Positions 51,455 to 62,744 of a stretch of 64,000 bases of DNA are shown here, piece by piece. The DNA is taken from assembly GCF_006980715.1 (NCBI RefSeq), contig NZ_SBHN01000025.1:23649-87648 (forward strand), given 5' to 3'. Positions within the stretch are counted from its first letter, which is position 1. Every line of letters begins with the position of its first letter. This stretch comes from Telmatospirillum sp. J64-1. Its GTDB lineage: Bacteria; Pseudomonadota; Alphaproteobacteria; Rhodospirillales; Magnetospirillaceae. The notes below the pieces were generated by a model that was not told where the DNA came from, did no database searches, and was given only the letters and a program-made list of their open reading frames with translations. The position numbers and the translations under genes were made by a program.

Positions 51455-52819
51455 ATGCGCAAACTTTTTCTTTCCAAGGCCCTGCTGCCTTCGGGCTGGA
51501 GCGAAGGCGTCACCGTGACGGTGGACAAAGCCGGGCTGATCACGCAGGTCGAGAAGGATAGCGCGCCCGGCCAGGACGCCGAGAGGCTGTCAGGCGCCGC
51601 CATCGCGGGCGTGCCCAATCTGCACAGCCACGCCCATCAACGCGCCATCGCCGGATTGGGGGAACGCTCGGGCGACGGCTCCGACAGTTTCTGGAGCTGG
51701 CGCGACGTCATGTATCGCGCCCTGGATGGCATGACGCCCGAGGATTTCGAGGCGGTGGCGGCGCAGCTTTACGTCGAGATGGTCAAGGCCGGCTATACCG
51801 CCGTGGCCGAGTTCCACTATCTGCACCACGACCGCGACGGCAGCCCCTATGCCGACCCGGCGGAAATGAGCCATCGCGCCGTCGCCGCCGCCCGTGAGGC
51901 AGGCATCGCCATGACCCTTCTGCCGGTGCTCTATAATTCCTCCGGCTTCGGCGGTGCCCCCACCACCCACGGCCAGCGCCGCTTCGCCCATGACGGCGAA
52001 GCCTTCGGACGGCTGATAGCTGGCCTGCGCGGCGCCTATGGACAGGCGCCGGATGTGGTGCTGGGCATCGCCCCCCATTCCCTGCGCGCCGTGCCCCCTG
52101 CCCTGCTGGCCGAGGCCGTGGCGGCCAATCCCGAAGGCCCCATCCATATCCATATCGCTGAGCAGCTAAAGGAAGTGGAAGACTGCCTGGCCCATACCGA
52201 CCGCCGCCCGGTGCAATGGCTTTACGAGAACCAACCGGTGGACAGCCGCTGGTGCCTGATCCACGCCACCCATGTGGAGGCCGATGAGATCGAGGCGATG
52301 GCGAAAAGCGGCGCCGTTGCAGGTCTCTGCCTGACCACCGAGGCCAATCTGGGCGACGGCATCTTCCCCGCCGAAGCTTTCCTGGCCGCCGGGGGGCGCT
52401 TCGGCATCGGCTCGGACAGCCATATCTCGGTTTCGCCGGTCGAGGATCTGCGCTGGCTGGAATACGGTCAGCGCCTGACCACCCATCGCCGCACCGTCCT
52501 GGCAGGCGGCCCCCGCCGCGCCACCGGACGGCGCCTGCTGGAAGACGCCCAGGCGGGCGGCGCCCAGGCCTGCGGCATCAAGGCCGGCCGCATCGCGCCG
52601 GGCTGCCGGGCCGACCTCGTCTTCCTCGACACCGATCATCCGCTGCTCGCCGAGCGCGACGGCGATGCCCTGATCGACAGCTGGATCTTTTCCGGCAATG
52701 CCTCCCTGGTTCGGCATGTCTGCGTCGGCGGCCAAGTCGTCGTGCGCGACGGCCGCCATCCCCAGGAAGACGCCATCGCCGAACGCTTCAAGACGACTCT
52801 CCGGAGACTTTTCGTATGA
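51455..52819 (+). CDS. hutF: Formimidoylglutamate deiminase
   Basis: The 454-residue amidohydrolase has NLHSHAHQRAIAGLGER with the H-x-H pair, VAEFHYLHHD, IHIAEQLKEVEDC and IGSDSHISVSPVEDL with the metal Asp. It deaminates N-formimino-glutamate to N-formyl-glutamate, so this organism uses the five-step HutF/HutG route. The start at 51455 has GAGGAG nine bases upstream; the frame is open to 51416. Its stop overlaps the hutH start by four bases. Confidence 0.94.
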   Translation: MRKLFLSKALLPSGWSEGVTVTVDKAGLITQVEKDSAPGQDAERLSGAAIAGVPNLHSHAHQRAIAGLGERSGDGSDSFWSWRDVMYRALDGMTPEDFEAVAAQLYVEMVKAGYTAVAEFHYLHHDRDGSPYADPAEMSHRAVAAAREAGIAMTLLPVLYNSSGFGGAPTTHGQRRFAHDGEAFGRLIAGLRGAYGQAPDVVLGIAPHSLRAVPPALLAEAVAANPEGPIHIHIAEQLKEVEDCLAHTDRRPVQWLYENQPVDSRWCLIHATHVEADEIEAMAKSGAVAGLCLTTEANLGDGIFPAEAFLAAGGRFGIGSDSHISVSPVEDLRWLEYGQRLTTHRRTVLAGGPRRATGRRLLEDAQAGGAQACGIKAGRIAPGCRADLVFLDTDHPLLAERDGDALIDSWIFSGNASLVRHVCVGGQVVVRDGRHPQEDAIAERFKTTLRRLFV

Positions 52820-54360
52820 CGCAGACCGATACGCTTGTCCTGCAGCCGGGTAATTTGAGCCTCGATGACCTTCGGCGCATCTATCGCCAGGCACCGCCCC
52901 TGCGGCTGGCGGAAGAGGCCTATCCGCGCATGGCCGAATCACGGGCCATCGTCGATCGCATCGCCGCCGGAAGTGAAGCCGTCTACGGCATCAACACCGG
53001 CTTCGGCAAACTGGCCCAGAAGCGCATCGCCGCCAAGGACCTGGAAACCCTGCAACGCAACCTGATCCTGTCCCATGCCACCGGCGTCGGCGCGCCGATG
53101 GCGGCCCCGGTGGTGCGGCTGATCCTGGCGACCAAGGCCGCCAGCCTGGGCGTCGGCGCTTCGGGCGTGCGGCCGGAACTGGTCGACGCCCTGCTCACCC
53201 TGTACAATGCCGATATCCTGCCGGTCATTCCTGAGAAGGGTTCGGTCGGTGCCTCGGGCGACCTGGCGCCGCTGGCGCATATGTGCGGCGTGCTGCTGGG
53301 CATCGGCAGCGTCATGGCGGGCGGCGAGATCCTGACCGCCGACGAAGGCCTCGCCCGTGCGGGCCTCCAGCGGATCGACTTGAAGGCCAAGGAAGGCCTG
53401 GCACTGATCAACGGCACCCAGGTTTCCACCGCCCTGGCCCTGGCCGGATTGTTCGAGATCGAACGCAGCTTCAAGACCGCCCTGGTTTCCGGCGCCCTCT
53501 GCGTCGAGGCGGTGATGGGCAGCCACCGCCCCTTCGATCCGCGCATCAGTGCCCTGCGCGGCCAGACCGGGCAGATGGAGGTCGCCGCGATCTTCCGCAG
53601 CCTGCTGGACGGCAGCCCGTTGAATGCCGCCCATCAGGGCCCGTCCTGCCATCGCGTGCAGGACCCCTATTCCCTGCGCTGCCAGCCCCAGGTGATGGGG
53701 GCCGTGCTCGATCAGATCCGCCAGGCGGCCCGCACCCTGCGCATCGAGGCCAACGGCGTGACCGACAATCCGCTGGTGCTGGTCGATACCGGCGAGGTCA
53801 TCTCGGGCGGCAACTTCCACGCCGAACCGGTCGCCATGGCCGCCGACCAACTCGCCATCGCCGCTTCGGAAATCGGCGCGCTGGCGGAACGGCGCATCGC
53901 CATGCTGATCGATTCGACCATCAGCGGCCTGCCGCCCTTCCTGGTCGAGGAACCGGGCCTGAATTCCGGCTTCATGATCGCCCATGTCACCGCCGCCGCC
54001 CTGGCCTCCGAGAACAAGACGCTGGCCCATCCGGCCAGCATCGACAGCCTGCCGACCTCGGCCAACCAGGAAGACCATGTCAGCATGGCGACCTTCGCCG
54101 CCCGGCGCCTGAAGGATATCGTCGGCAATGTCGCCGATATCGTCGGCATCGAATTGCTGGCGGCCGCGCAGGGGCTGGAGTTCCACCGTCCCCTGCGCAG
54201 CGCCCCGGCCATCGAACAGGCCGTGGAGCGCATCCGCGCCGCCGTGCCGCGCTACGATGTCGACCGCTATTTCGCCCCGGACCTCTCCGCCATCGGCCAG
54301 CTGGTGCGGGAAGGCGGGCTCGAAGACCTGCTGCATATCGATCTGGAAGCTGGTGCCTGA
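52816..54360 (+). CDS. hutH: Histidine ammonia-lyase
   Basis: The 514-residue protein has the MIO-forming Ala-Ser-Gly in VGASGDLAPLAHM, YGINTGFGKLAQ, the GNFHAEPVAMAAD region and QEDHVSM near the C-terminus. It deaminates histidine to urocanate, the first step of the pathway. It overlaps hutF and is followed by hutG after a 19-base spacer with GGGAGG. Confidence 0.96.
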   Translation: MTQTDTLVLQPGNLSLDDLRRIYRQAPPLRLAEEAYPRMAESRAIVDRIAAGSEAVYGINTGFGKLAQKRIAAKDLETLQRNLILSHATGVGAPMAAPVVRLILATKAASLGVGASGVRPELVDALLTLYNADILPVIPEKGSVGASGDLAPLAHMCGVLLGIGSVMAGGEILTADEGLARAGLQRIDLKAKEGLALINGTQVSTALALAGLFEIERSFKTALVSGALCVEAVMGSHRPFDPRISALRGQTGQMEVAAIFRSLLDGSPLNAAHQGPSCHRVQDPYSLRCQPQVMGAVLDQIRQAARTLRIEANGVTDNPLVLVDTGEVISGGNFHAEPVAMAADQLAIAASEIGALAERRIAMLIDSTISGLPPFLVEEPGLNSGFMIAHVTAAALASENKTLAHPASIDSLPTSANQEDHVSMATFAARRLKDIVGNVADIVGIELLAAAQGLEFHRPLRSAPAIEQAVERIRAAVPRYDVDRYFAPDLSAIGQLVREGGLEDLLHIDLEAGA

Positions 54361-54379
54361 ACGGGAGGAACAACCAAGA

Positions 54380-55189
54380 ATGACCGCTCCGATTTTCACG
54401 CTGCATCGCGGCGACAGCCCGCTTGTCGTCAGCATTCCCCATTGCGGGACCGAGCTGTCGCCGGGACTGGCGGACCGCCTGACCGAGGAAGCGCTGACTC
54501 TGCGCGACACCGACTGGCATGTGCCGCGCCTTTACGACTTCGCCCTTGAGATGGGGGCGACGGTGATTGCGGCGCGCTATTCGCGCTATGTGGTGGACCT
54601 GAACCGTCCCTCGACCGGCGAAAGCCTCTATCCGGGGCAGGCGACCACCGGCCTGTGCCCGACCACGCTTTTCGACGGTCAGCCGCTCTACCGCGACGGC
54701 CAGGAACCCGACGAGGCCGAGATTGCCCGGCGCGTCGAGGAATACTGGCAGCCCTATCATCAGGCTTTGACGGAAGAAGTGGCGCGGGTGAAGGCGCTGC
54801 ACGGCCATGCCGTCCTCTATGACGCCCATTCCATCCGCAGCCATGTGCCGCGCCTGTTCGAGGGCCGCCTGCCCGACCTCAACCTGGGCACCGCCCGGGG
54901 CGCGAGCTGCCCCGAGGATCTGCGCGGGCTTCTGGCCGAAGCGCTGAAACGCGCCGACGAAAAGGGCTTCACCGGAATCCTCGACGGGCGCTTCGTCGGC
55001 GGCCATATCACCCGCCATTTCGGCCGTCCCGCCGAAGGCGTGTCGGCGGTGCAAATGGAGCTGTCCCAGGACACCTACATGGACGAAAGCGGACCGCCCT
55101 TCGCCTATCTGCCGGAACGGGCGGACCGCCTGCGCCCGGTCCTGCGCGACATCCTGGACATCCTTTCCACGTGGCGCCCCAAGCCGTGA
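54380..55189 (+). CDS. hutG: N-formylglutamate deformylase (amidohydrolase)
   Basis: The 269-residue FGase-family protein begins MTAPIFTLHRGDSPLVVSIPHCG, with HCG near the metal site. It shows DTDWHVPRLYDF, SRYVVDLNRPSTG and YDAHSIRSHVPRLF with Asp/His ligands. It cleaves N-formyl-glutamate to formate and glutamate, the last step. The start at 54380 lies after GGGAGGAA; the frame is open upstream inside hutH. The hutD gene overlaps its end. Confidence 0.93.
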   Translation: MTAPIFTLHRGDSPLVVSIPHCGTELSPGLADRLTEEALTLRDTDWHVPRLYDFALEMGATVIAARYSRYVVDLNRPSTGESLYPGQATTGLCPTTLFDGQPLYRDGQEPDEAEIARRVEEYWQPYHQALTEEVARVKALHGHAVLYDAHSIRSHVPRLFEGRLPDLNLGTARGASCPEDLRGLLAEALKRADEKGFTGILDGRFVGGHITRHFGRPAEGVSAVQMELSQDTYMDESGPPFAYLPERADRLRPVLRDILDILSTWRPKP

Positions 55190-55752
55190 TCACGGCCCTG
55201 GAGCCTGCGGATTACCGGGTCATGCCCTGGCAGAATGGCGGCGGCCTGACCACCGAGATCGCCTCCGCCAAGGCACCGGACGGCAGCCTGCTATGGCGGG
55301 CCAGCCTGGCCGACATCGACCGGGACGGCCCGTTCTCGATGCTTCCGGGCATCGACCGGGTGCAGATGGTCGTGGAGGGCCCGGGCATCCGCCTGTCCAT
55401 CGCCGGCAGCGCGCCCATCGCCCTGCCGCCGCTGGCCGAGCCCCTGGCCTATCCCGGCGACGTGCCGGTCGATTGCAGCCTGATCGGCGGCCCCGTCCGC
55501 GCCTTCAACCTGATGGTCGGGCGCGGCAGGGGCGTGGGCAGCCTGACCCTGATGAAGAACGGAGAAAGCCGCCATTTCGGCGGCGAGGCCGTTCATCTGG
55601 TCCACAGCCTCGACGGCGACGCCCATTGCCGCCTGCCCTCCGCCAGCCTGACGGTCCCGGCCGAGGGAACGATGATCCTGGAATGTGTCGGCGTCACCGT
55701 CACTGCCGCAGAACAGGCCAGGGTGATCGTGGCGTCGATCCTGCGGCAGTGA
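55171..55752 (+). CDS. hutD: HutD family cupin-like protein
   Basis: This 193-residue protein shows the HutD signature MPWQNGGGLTTEIA and LWRASLADIDRDGPFS, within a bicupin fold. HutD is proposed to set an upper limit on hut operon expression, possibly by binding formyl-glutamate; its chemistry is not settled. The GTG at 55171 overlaps hutG by 19 bases; the GTG at 55186 would overlap by four and is equally possible. It converges with the dehydrogenase gene, seven bases apart. Confidence 0.9.
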   Translation: MAPQAVITALEPADYRVMPWQNGGGLTTEIASAKAPDGSLLWRASLADIDRDGPFSMLPGIDRVQMVVEGPGIRLSIAGSAPIALPPLAEPLAYPGDVPVDCSLIGGPVRAFNLMVGRGRGVGSLTLMKNGESRHFGGEAVHLVHSLDGDAHCRLPSASLTVPAEGTMILECVGVTVTAAEQARVIVASILRQ

Positions 55753-55759
55753 CGGACGC

Positions 55760-57289
55760 TTACTTCATCGACGGGAAGGAGAATTGCGCGCTCTCGCGCA
55801 CCCCGCCGCTGGGCCAGCGCTGGCTGATGGTCTTGCGGCGGGTGTAGAAGCGCACGGCATCAGGGCCATAGGCGGCCAAGTCGCCGAACAGCGAGCGCTT
55901 CCAACCGCCGAAGCTGTGATAGGAAACCGGCACCGGCAGAGGAACATTGATGCCGACCATGCCGACCTTGATGCCGTCGCTGAAATAGCGCGCAGCCTCG
56001 CCGTCGCGGGTGAACAGGCAGGTGCCGTTGCCGTATTCATGGGCGTCGATCAGGTCCATGCCTTCCTGCAAGGAGCCCACGCGCACCACGCAAAGGACAG
56101 GACCGAAGATTTCGTCCTTGTAGATGGTCATCTCCGGGGTGACGCGGTCAAACAGGCAGCCGCCCAGGAAGAAGCCGCCCTCATGGCCCGGCACCACGAG
56201 GCCGCGCCCGTCCACCACCAGTTCCGCCCCTTCGGCCACGCCCTGGTCCACATAGGCCCTGACCTTCTCGAAATGCTGGCGGGTGACCAGCGGTCCCATC
56301 TCGCAGCCTGCACCGGTTCCCGGTCCCACCTTCAGGCGGCCCAGTTCGGCCGATAGCCTTTCCACCAGGGCATCGGCCACCGCATCGCCCACGGCCACCA
56401 CGACCGAGATCGCCATGCAGCGTTCGCCGCAACTGCCATAGGCCGCCCCCATCAGGGCGCTGACGGCATTGTCCAAATCGGCATCGGGCATGACGATGGC
56501 ATGGTTCTTCGCCCCGCCCAGGGCCTGGACCCGCTTTCCATGAGCGCTGCCGGTGGCATAGACATATTCGGCGATCGGCGTCGAGCCGACGAAGCTGACC
56601 GCCTGGATGCGCGGATCGGTCAGCAGGCAGTCCACCGCTTCCTTGTCGCCATTGACCACGTTCAGCACGCCCGGCGGCACCCCGGCTTCATGCGCCAACT
56701 GGGCGATCAGAAGAGCGGAGCTGGGATCACGTTCCGAAGGCTTGAGGATGAAGGTGTTCCCGCAGGCAATCGCCATCGGATACATCCACAGCGGCACCAT
56801 GGCCGGAAAATTGAAAGGCGTGATGCCCGCGACCACGCCCAGGGGCTGGAATTCCGACCAGCTGTCGATGCCGGAGCCGACATTCTTGGAATGCTCGCCC
56901 TTCAGCAATTCCGGCACGGCACAGGCATATTCCACATTCTCGATGCCACGCGCCAGTTCGCCCCTGGCATCGTCCAGCACCTTGCCGTGTTCGGCGGTGA
57001 TCAGGGCGCAGATGCGGTCGGCATTGTCTTCCAGCAATTGCTTGAAGCGATACATCACCCGCGCCCTTTTGGCGGGCGGCGTGTTGCGCCAGGCCGGGAA
57101 AGCGGCCTCGGCGCTGGCGATGGCCTCTTCCATCGTGGCCTTCGCGGCCAGCGTGACCCGGGCGCAGACCGCGCCCGTGGCCGGATTGATCACATCCTGG
57201 ACGCGGCTGCCGGGCAGGACGACCGGCTGGCCGTTGATGAAATGCCCGACCAGCGCCTCTTGCGCGGTGGGATTGGAAGGAACGGTCAT
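55760..57289 (-). CDS. mmsA: CoA-acylating methylmalonate/malonate-semialdehyde dehydrogenase
   Basis: The 509-residue ALDH has [50 protein letters not shown], the catalytic Cys in [14 protein letters not shown] and the CoA-acylating MmsA-type ending YSFGG-like [15 protein letters not shown]. It converts malonate or methylmalonate semialdehyde to acetyl- or propionyl-CoA, with CO2 release. The start at 57289 has GAGG upstream; the frame is open to 57448. It is 26 bases after the aminotransferase, so the pair makes a beta-alanine to acetyl-CoA route. Confidence 0.93.
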   Translation of the reverse strand: MTVPSNPTAQEALVGHFINGQPVVLPGSRVQDVINPATGAVCARVTLAAKATMEEAIASAEAAFPAWRNTPPAKRARVMYRFKQLLEDNADRICALITAEHGKVLDDARGELARGIENVEYACAVPELLKGEHSKNVGSGIDSWSEFQPLGVVAGITPFNFPAMVPLWMYPMAIACGNTFILKPSERDPSSALLIAQLAHEAGVPPGVLNVVNGDKEAVDCLLTDPRIQAVSFVGSTPIAEYVYATGSAHGKRVQALGGAKNHAIVMPDADLDNAVSALMGAAYGSCGERCMAISVVVAVGDAVADALVERLSAELGRLKVGPGTGAGCEMGPLVTRQHFEKVRAYVDQGVAEGAELVVDGRGLVVPGHEGGFFLGGCLFDRVTPEMTIYKDEIFGPVLCVVRVGSLQEGMDLIDAHEYGNGTCLFTRDGEAARYFSDGIKVGMVGINVPLPVPVSYHSFGGWKRSLFGDLAAYGPDAVRFYTRRKTISQRWPSGGVRESAQFSFPSMK

Positions 57290-57315
57290 GATCTGGAACC
57301 TCGAAGACGGAATCA

Positions 57316-58659
<1,344 letters not shown>

Positions 58660-58765
58660 CCTTCACCCTTTCCTTCTGTCGAGGATCGTGAATGCAGTGT
58701 GCGGGCCGTTCTTGGTTCTGGTAAATATCAACTTTCAAATCTTCAGGTGAGCGGCTGCTAACGTT
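58660..58765. promoter_or_regulatory. Divergent promoter of the aminotransferase operon and lysR
   Basis: The 106-base gap has an AT-rich stretch (about 58717-58745) that probably holds the promoters and the LysR site. I could not identify a clear T-N11-A palindrome. Confidence 0.4.
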
Positions 58766-59701
58766 ATGCCCAAGACCTTCCCCGCCCTTCCCCAGGTCAC
58801 GGATGCCGAGATCCGGCTGCTGCGCGTCTACAAGATGGTGGTGGAATGCGGGGGCTTCTCGGCCGCCGAGGTCGAGCTGAACATCAGCCGCTCGGCCATC
58901 AGCCTGCATATGGCGGAACTGGAGCAGCGCCTGGGCCTGCGCCTGTGCCGGCGCGGTCGGGCCGGCTTCATGCTGACCGAGGAGGGACGGCAGGTCTATG
59001 AGGCGACCTTGCGCCTGTTCGCCGCCCTGGAAGCCTTTCGCGGCGAGGTCAGTTCCGTCCATGCCCGCCTGCGCGGCGAACTGAATATCGGCATCACCGA
59101 CAATCTGGTGACATCGCCGCGGATGCGCGTTACCCATGCCCTCCGCGCTTTGAAGCAGCAGGGGCCGGAAGTGCGGGTCAATATCCGCATGATCCCACCC
59201 AACGAGATCGAACGCGGCGTGCTGGACGGACGGCTGCATGTCGGCGTGGTGCCCGCGCGGCGGGCCCTGCCGGGACTGGACAGCTTTTCCCTCTACAGCG
59301 AGGATTCCCGCCTCTATTGCGCCCAGGGCCATCCCCTGTTCGACCGCCCCGCCGAAACAGTGACGCTTGCCGAGGTCGCCGCCTGCGACGCCGTGGCGCC
59401 GATCCATGCGACGCCCGAGGCCATGGACCTGCACCAGACCCTGAACATCACTGCCACGGCCACCGACCGCGAGGGCGTGGCCTTCCTGATGTTGACCGGC
59501 TGCTATGTCGGCTATCTGCCGACCCATTATGCGCAGCAATGGGTCGGGCGGGGATTGATGCGCCCGCTTCTGCCCCAGACACATGCCTATTCGGTCGAAT
59601 TCCGGGCGATCACGCAGAAAGGCGCCCATCCCAATCTGGTGCTGGAGACCTTCCTGACCTTGCTGCGCCAGGATGACTCCCACCAGATGAACAAGTCTTA
59701 A
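58766..59701 (+). CDS. LysR-family transcriptional regulator
   Basis: The 311-residue protein has a winged helix (RVYKMVVECGGFSAAEVEL, then SRSAISLHMAELEQRLGLRL) and a two-lobed substrate-binding domain starting near LRGELNIGITDNL. Divergent transcription suggests it activates the aminotransferase-mmsA operon, perhaps with beta-alanine or a semialdehyde as effector. It also precedes the ABC operon. Confidence 0.92.
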   Translation: MPKTFPALPQVTDAEIRLLRVYKMVVECGGFSAAEVELNISRSAISLHMAELEQRLGLRLCRRGRAGFMLTEEGRQVYEATLRLFAALEAFRGEVSSVHARLRGELNIGITDNLVTSPRMRVTHALRALKQQGPEVRVNIRMIPPNEIERGVLDGRLHVGVVPARRALPGLDSFSLYSEDSRLYCAQGHPLFDRPAETVTLAEVAACDAVAPIHATPEAMDLHQTLNITATATDREGVAFLMLTGCYVGYLPTHYAQQWVGRGLMRPLLPQTHAYSVEFRAITQKGAHPNLVLETFLTLLRQDDSHQMNKS

Positions 59702-59895
59702 TCACGGCCAAAGAAGAAGCATAATTTTTAGGCATTACCAGCATTGCCGAAAACCTGTCCAACCGGTCAAATTCTGTCCGCGGCGACAGGAGTCCCGCCT
59801 TCTTCCACGGCCACAGGTGCTGCTCGCGCATTTGGCCCGCTTATTGCTGATTGGGTGAACGTCCGCCTCACTCCATTAGCGCGAGAGGGCTTTCT
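59702..59895. promoter_or_regulatory. Leader of the ABC importer operon
   Basis: The 194 bases hold no gene. A CTGTC-CGCGGC-GACAG hairpin lies near 59774-59789. No thiamine-pyrophosphate riboswitch consensus was seen, although the operon has an NMT1/THI5-like binding protein. Confidence 0.4.
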
Positions 59896-60741
59896 GTGTC
59901 TGTTTTTTCGACTTCACCGCAGTCCCAGATGCCGGGGCAGGACGATGCCCGGGAGGCATCGCCGCCCATCGTCGATATCCGCCACCTGACCCTGACCTAT
60001 CAGACCGCCGACAAGCCGGTCTACGCGCTGAGCGATATCAACCTAACCATCCACAAGGGCGACTTCATCTCGCTGATCGGCCCTTCGGGCTGCGGCAAGA
60101 CGACCCTGATGCGGGTCATCGCCGACCTGGAACAGCCGACATCGGGCGATGTTACCGTCAACGGCATGACGCCCGAAGCGGCGCGCCTGCAACGCGCCTA
60201 TGGCTATGTCTTCCAGGCCCCCGCCCTCTATCCCTGGCGCAGCGTCGAGCGCAACGTCACCCTGCCGCTGGAGATCATGGGCCTGCCCAAGGAGGAACGC
60301 CTCGCTCGCGCCCGCCGCCAGCTCGAACTGGTCGGGCTGGCGGGATTCGAGAAGAAATTCCCCTGGCAACTTTCCGGCGGCATGCAGCAGCGCGTTTCCA
60401 TCGCCCGCGCGCTCGGCTTCGAGCCGCAATTGCTGCTGATGGACGAACCCTTCGGCGCGCTGGACGAGATCACCCGCGACCATCTGAACCTACAACTCAC
60501 CCGCCTGTGGCTTCAGACGCGCAAGACCTGCATCTTCGTCACCCATTCGATTGCCGAAGCGGTCTTCCTGTCGACGCGCATCATCGTGATGAGCCCGCGC
60601 CCGGGCCGCATTCTCGATATCATCGATTGCAGCGATCTGCCGCGCGAACGCAGCATCGACATCCGCGAATCGCCCGAATTCCAGCGCATCGCCCATCGCG
60701 TGCGCGAAGGGCTGATGCAGGGGCATTCCTACGATGACTGA
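59896..60741 (+). CDS. ABC transporter ATP-binding protein (nitrate/sulfonate/taurine/pyrimidine type)
   Basis: The 281-residue ATPase has Walker A GPSGCGKTT, the Q-loop YVFQAPALYPWRSVERNV, the signature QLSGGMQQRVSIARAL, Walker B LLLMDEPFGALDE and the switch THSIAEA. A 30-residue polar N-terminus precedes it. The GTG at 59896 is chosen because GAGAGG lies seven bases upstream; the frame is open to 59851. It overlaps the next gene by eight bases and drives the two permeases. Confidence 0.9.
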   Translation: MSVFSTSPQSQMPGQDDAREASPPIVDIRHLTLTYQTADKPVYALSDINLTIHKGDFISLIGPSGCGKTTLMRVIADLEQPTSGDVTVNGMTPEAARLQRAYGYVFQAPALYPWRSVERNVTLPLEIMGLPKEERLARARRQLELVGLAGFEKKFPWQLSGGMQQRVSIARALGFEPQLLLMDEPFGALDEITRDHLNLQLTRLWLQTRKTCIFVTHSIAEAVFLSTRIIVMSPRPGRILDIIDCSDLPRERSIDIRESPEFQRIAHRVREGLMQGHSYDD

Positions 60742-61612
60742 CCGGCTGATGCATCACGCTTTGCCGGTGGCGGTGATGGCGCTGGCGATCGTGCTGATCT
60801 GGTATCTGGGGGCGCTGTGGCTGAACGGGCCGCAGGTGACCGATGCCCTGAACCGCAGCGGCCAGGACTGGGGCATGCGGGAATTTGTGACTCAGGCCTT
60901 CACCATGCGCCGTCCGGTGCTGCCGACCCCGGACCAGGTGGCGGTCGAGCTTTACACCTCGATGACCAGCCATCCCGTCGGCCATATCCGCAACCTGCTC
61001 TATCATACCGGCGTCACCGCCGGGGCCGCCCTGCTGGGCGCGGCCATGGGCGTGGTGCTGGGCATCCTGCTGGCAGTGGGCATCGTGCATCTGCGCACCC
61101 TGGAATCGAGCCTGCTGCCCTGGCTGATCGCCTCGCAGACCATCCCGATCCTGGCGATCGCGCCGATGATCGTGGTCATCCTGGGCAATATCGGCTTTTC
61201 CGGCCTGCTGCCCAAGGCTTTCATCAGCATGTATCTGTGCTTCTTTCCCATCACCATCGGGCTGATCAAGGGCCTGCGCTCGGCCGATCCGCTGTCCCAG
61301 GACCTGATGCGGACCTATAGCGCCACCGGCAGCCAGACCTTCTGGTATCTGCGCCTGCCCAGCGCCCTGCCCTATCTGTTCACCAGCCTGAAAATCGGCG
61401 TCGCCGCCAGCGTGGTGGGCACCATCGTCGCCGAGTTGCCGACAGGCGGGCAGGCCGGTCTGGGCGCGCGCCTGCTGACCGGTTCCTATTACGGCCAGAC
61501 CGTGCAGATCTGGGCGGCGCTGGTCATGTCGGCGGTCCTCAGCCTGACCCTGGTGGCCCTGGTCGGCGCCGCCGAGCGCCTCGTCACCCGCGCCCATGGA
61601 GGACGGCGATGA
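60734..61612 (+). CDS. ABC transporter permease (SsuC/ThiX-like) 1
   Basis: The 292-residue permease has about six helices and the coupling loop GLRSADPLSQDLMRTYSATG, followed by WYLRLPSALPYLFTSLKIGV. An inserted periplasmic segment of about 40 residues follows helix 1. It overlaps the ATPase gene and, by four bases, the second permease gene. The two permeases probably form a heterodimer. Confidence 0.9.
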   Translation: MTDRLMHHALPVAVMALAIVLIWYLGALWLNGPQVTDALNRSGQDWGMREFVTQAFTMRRPVLPTPDQVAVELYTSMTSHPVGHIRNLLYHTGVTAGAALLGAAMGVVLGILLAVGIVHLRTLESSLLPWLIASQTIPILAIAPMIVVILGNIGFSGLLPKAFISMYLCFFPITIGLIKGLRSADPLSQDLMRTYSATGSQTFWYLRLPSALPYLFTSLKIGVAASVVGTIVAELPTGGQAGLGARLLTGSYYGQTVQIWAALVMSAVLSLTLVALVGAAERLVTRAHGGRR

Positions 61613-62700
61613 AGACCTCTCCCTGGCCCCTGATCCTGCTCGCCGTCCCGGTCTTCCCCATCGCCGCCGACCAGGGGCAGGCGCTCTATCTCTGGCAGGT
61701 GCCGATCGCCGCCCTCTGCTTCCTGGTCTCGCTCGCCGCCCTTGCCGGGCAAGGTATGATCCGGGCCAGGGAATGGCGCATCCCCGTACAATTGATCGGC
61801 GTCGCCGCCGGTTATGCCCTGCCCCTGCTGCTGCTCGGGCAGGGCTACCAGTTGTCCTCTGCCGCCGGTCTGTGGCTGCATGTCGCGGCGGCGACCCTGC
61901 TGCTGTGGGTGGCTTTGGGGCTGGTGGCGGAGCTGCCGCGCCCGCAGAACATGCTCGGCCCGGCCCTATTCGGCCTCGCCCTGCTGATGCTGTGGGAGGT
62001 GCTGACGCGCGGCTTCGAGGTGCCCCGGGTCCTGCTGCCGCCGCCCAGCGGCATCCTGGGCGCCTTTTTCAGCCATGGCGCCGAGCTTTGGTACGATTTT
62101 CACCAGACCGTGGTGAGATCCGTTCTGCGCGGCTATGTGATCGGCTGCGCCGCCGGTTTCGCCGTGGCGATCCTGGCCGACCGCATTCCCTTCCTGGCGC
62201 GCGGCCTGCTGCCGCTGGGCAATCTGGCCAGTGCCGTCCCGGTCATCGGCATCGCCCCCATCATGGTCATGTGGTTCGGCTTCGACTGGCAGTCCAAGGC
62301 CGCCGTGATCGTCGTCATGACCTTCTTTCCCATGATGATCAACACCCTGGCGGGGCTGAAAAGCGCCGAGAAGATGCAGCTCGACCTCATGCGCTCCTAC
62401 GCCGCGGGCTATTGGCGCACCCTGTTCCTGCTGCGCCTGCCCACGGCCCTGCCCTTCCTGTTCAACGGCCTGAAGATCAATTCCACCCTCGCCCTGATCG
62501 GCGCCATCGTCGCCGAATTCTTCGGCACGCCCGTCGTCGGCATGGGCTTCCGCATCAGCACCGAAGTGGCGCGCATGAATCTCGACGTCGTCTGGGCAAC
62601 CATCGCCGTCGCGGCGGTCACGGGATCGGCCTTCTACGGCCTGATCGCCCTGGCCGAGCGCCACGCCACCGCCTGGCATCCCTCGTTCCGGAAGAGATGA
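61609..62700 (+). CDS. ABC transporter permease 2 with N-terminal membrane extension
   Basis: The 363-residue permease has a normal C-terminal permease core (about 120-360), with the coupling loop GLKSAEKMQLDLMRSYAAGYW and LPTALPFLFNGLKINSTL. Before it lies an extra region of about 115 residues with around four hydrophobic segments (LILLAVPVFPIAA, VPIAALCFLVSLAAL, IGVAAGYALPLLLLG, LWLHVAAATLLLWVALGL). The first permease has no such region. Its function is unknown. Confidence 0.88.
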   Translation: MKTSPWPLILLAVPVFPIAADQGQALYLWQVPIAALCFLVSLAALAGQGMIRAREWRIPVQLIGVAAGYALPLLLLGQGYQLSSAAGLWLHVAAATLLLWVALGLVAELPRPQNMLGPALFGLALLMLWEVLTRGFEVPRVLLPPPSGILGAFFSHGAELWYDFHQTVVRSVLRGYVIGCAAGFAVAILADRIPFLARGLLPLGNLASAVPVIGIAPIMVMWFGFDWQSKAAVIVVMTFFPMMINTLAGLKSAEKMQLDLMRSYAAGYWRTLFLLRLPTALPFLFNGLKINSTLALIGAIVAEFFGTPVVGMGFRISTEVARMNLDVVWATIAVAAVTGSAFYGLIALAERHATAWHPSFRKR

Positions 62701-62744
62701 GCCAGCTTTTCAAGACCCCGGCAAACCAAAGAGAAGGCATTGCG

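Noticed and set aside
59702..59895. Thiamine-pyrophosphate riboswitch ahead of the NMT1/THI5-type ABC operon
   Set aside because: I looked for the conserved CUGAGA and ACCUGAU elements and did not find them.
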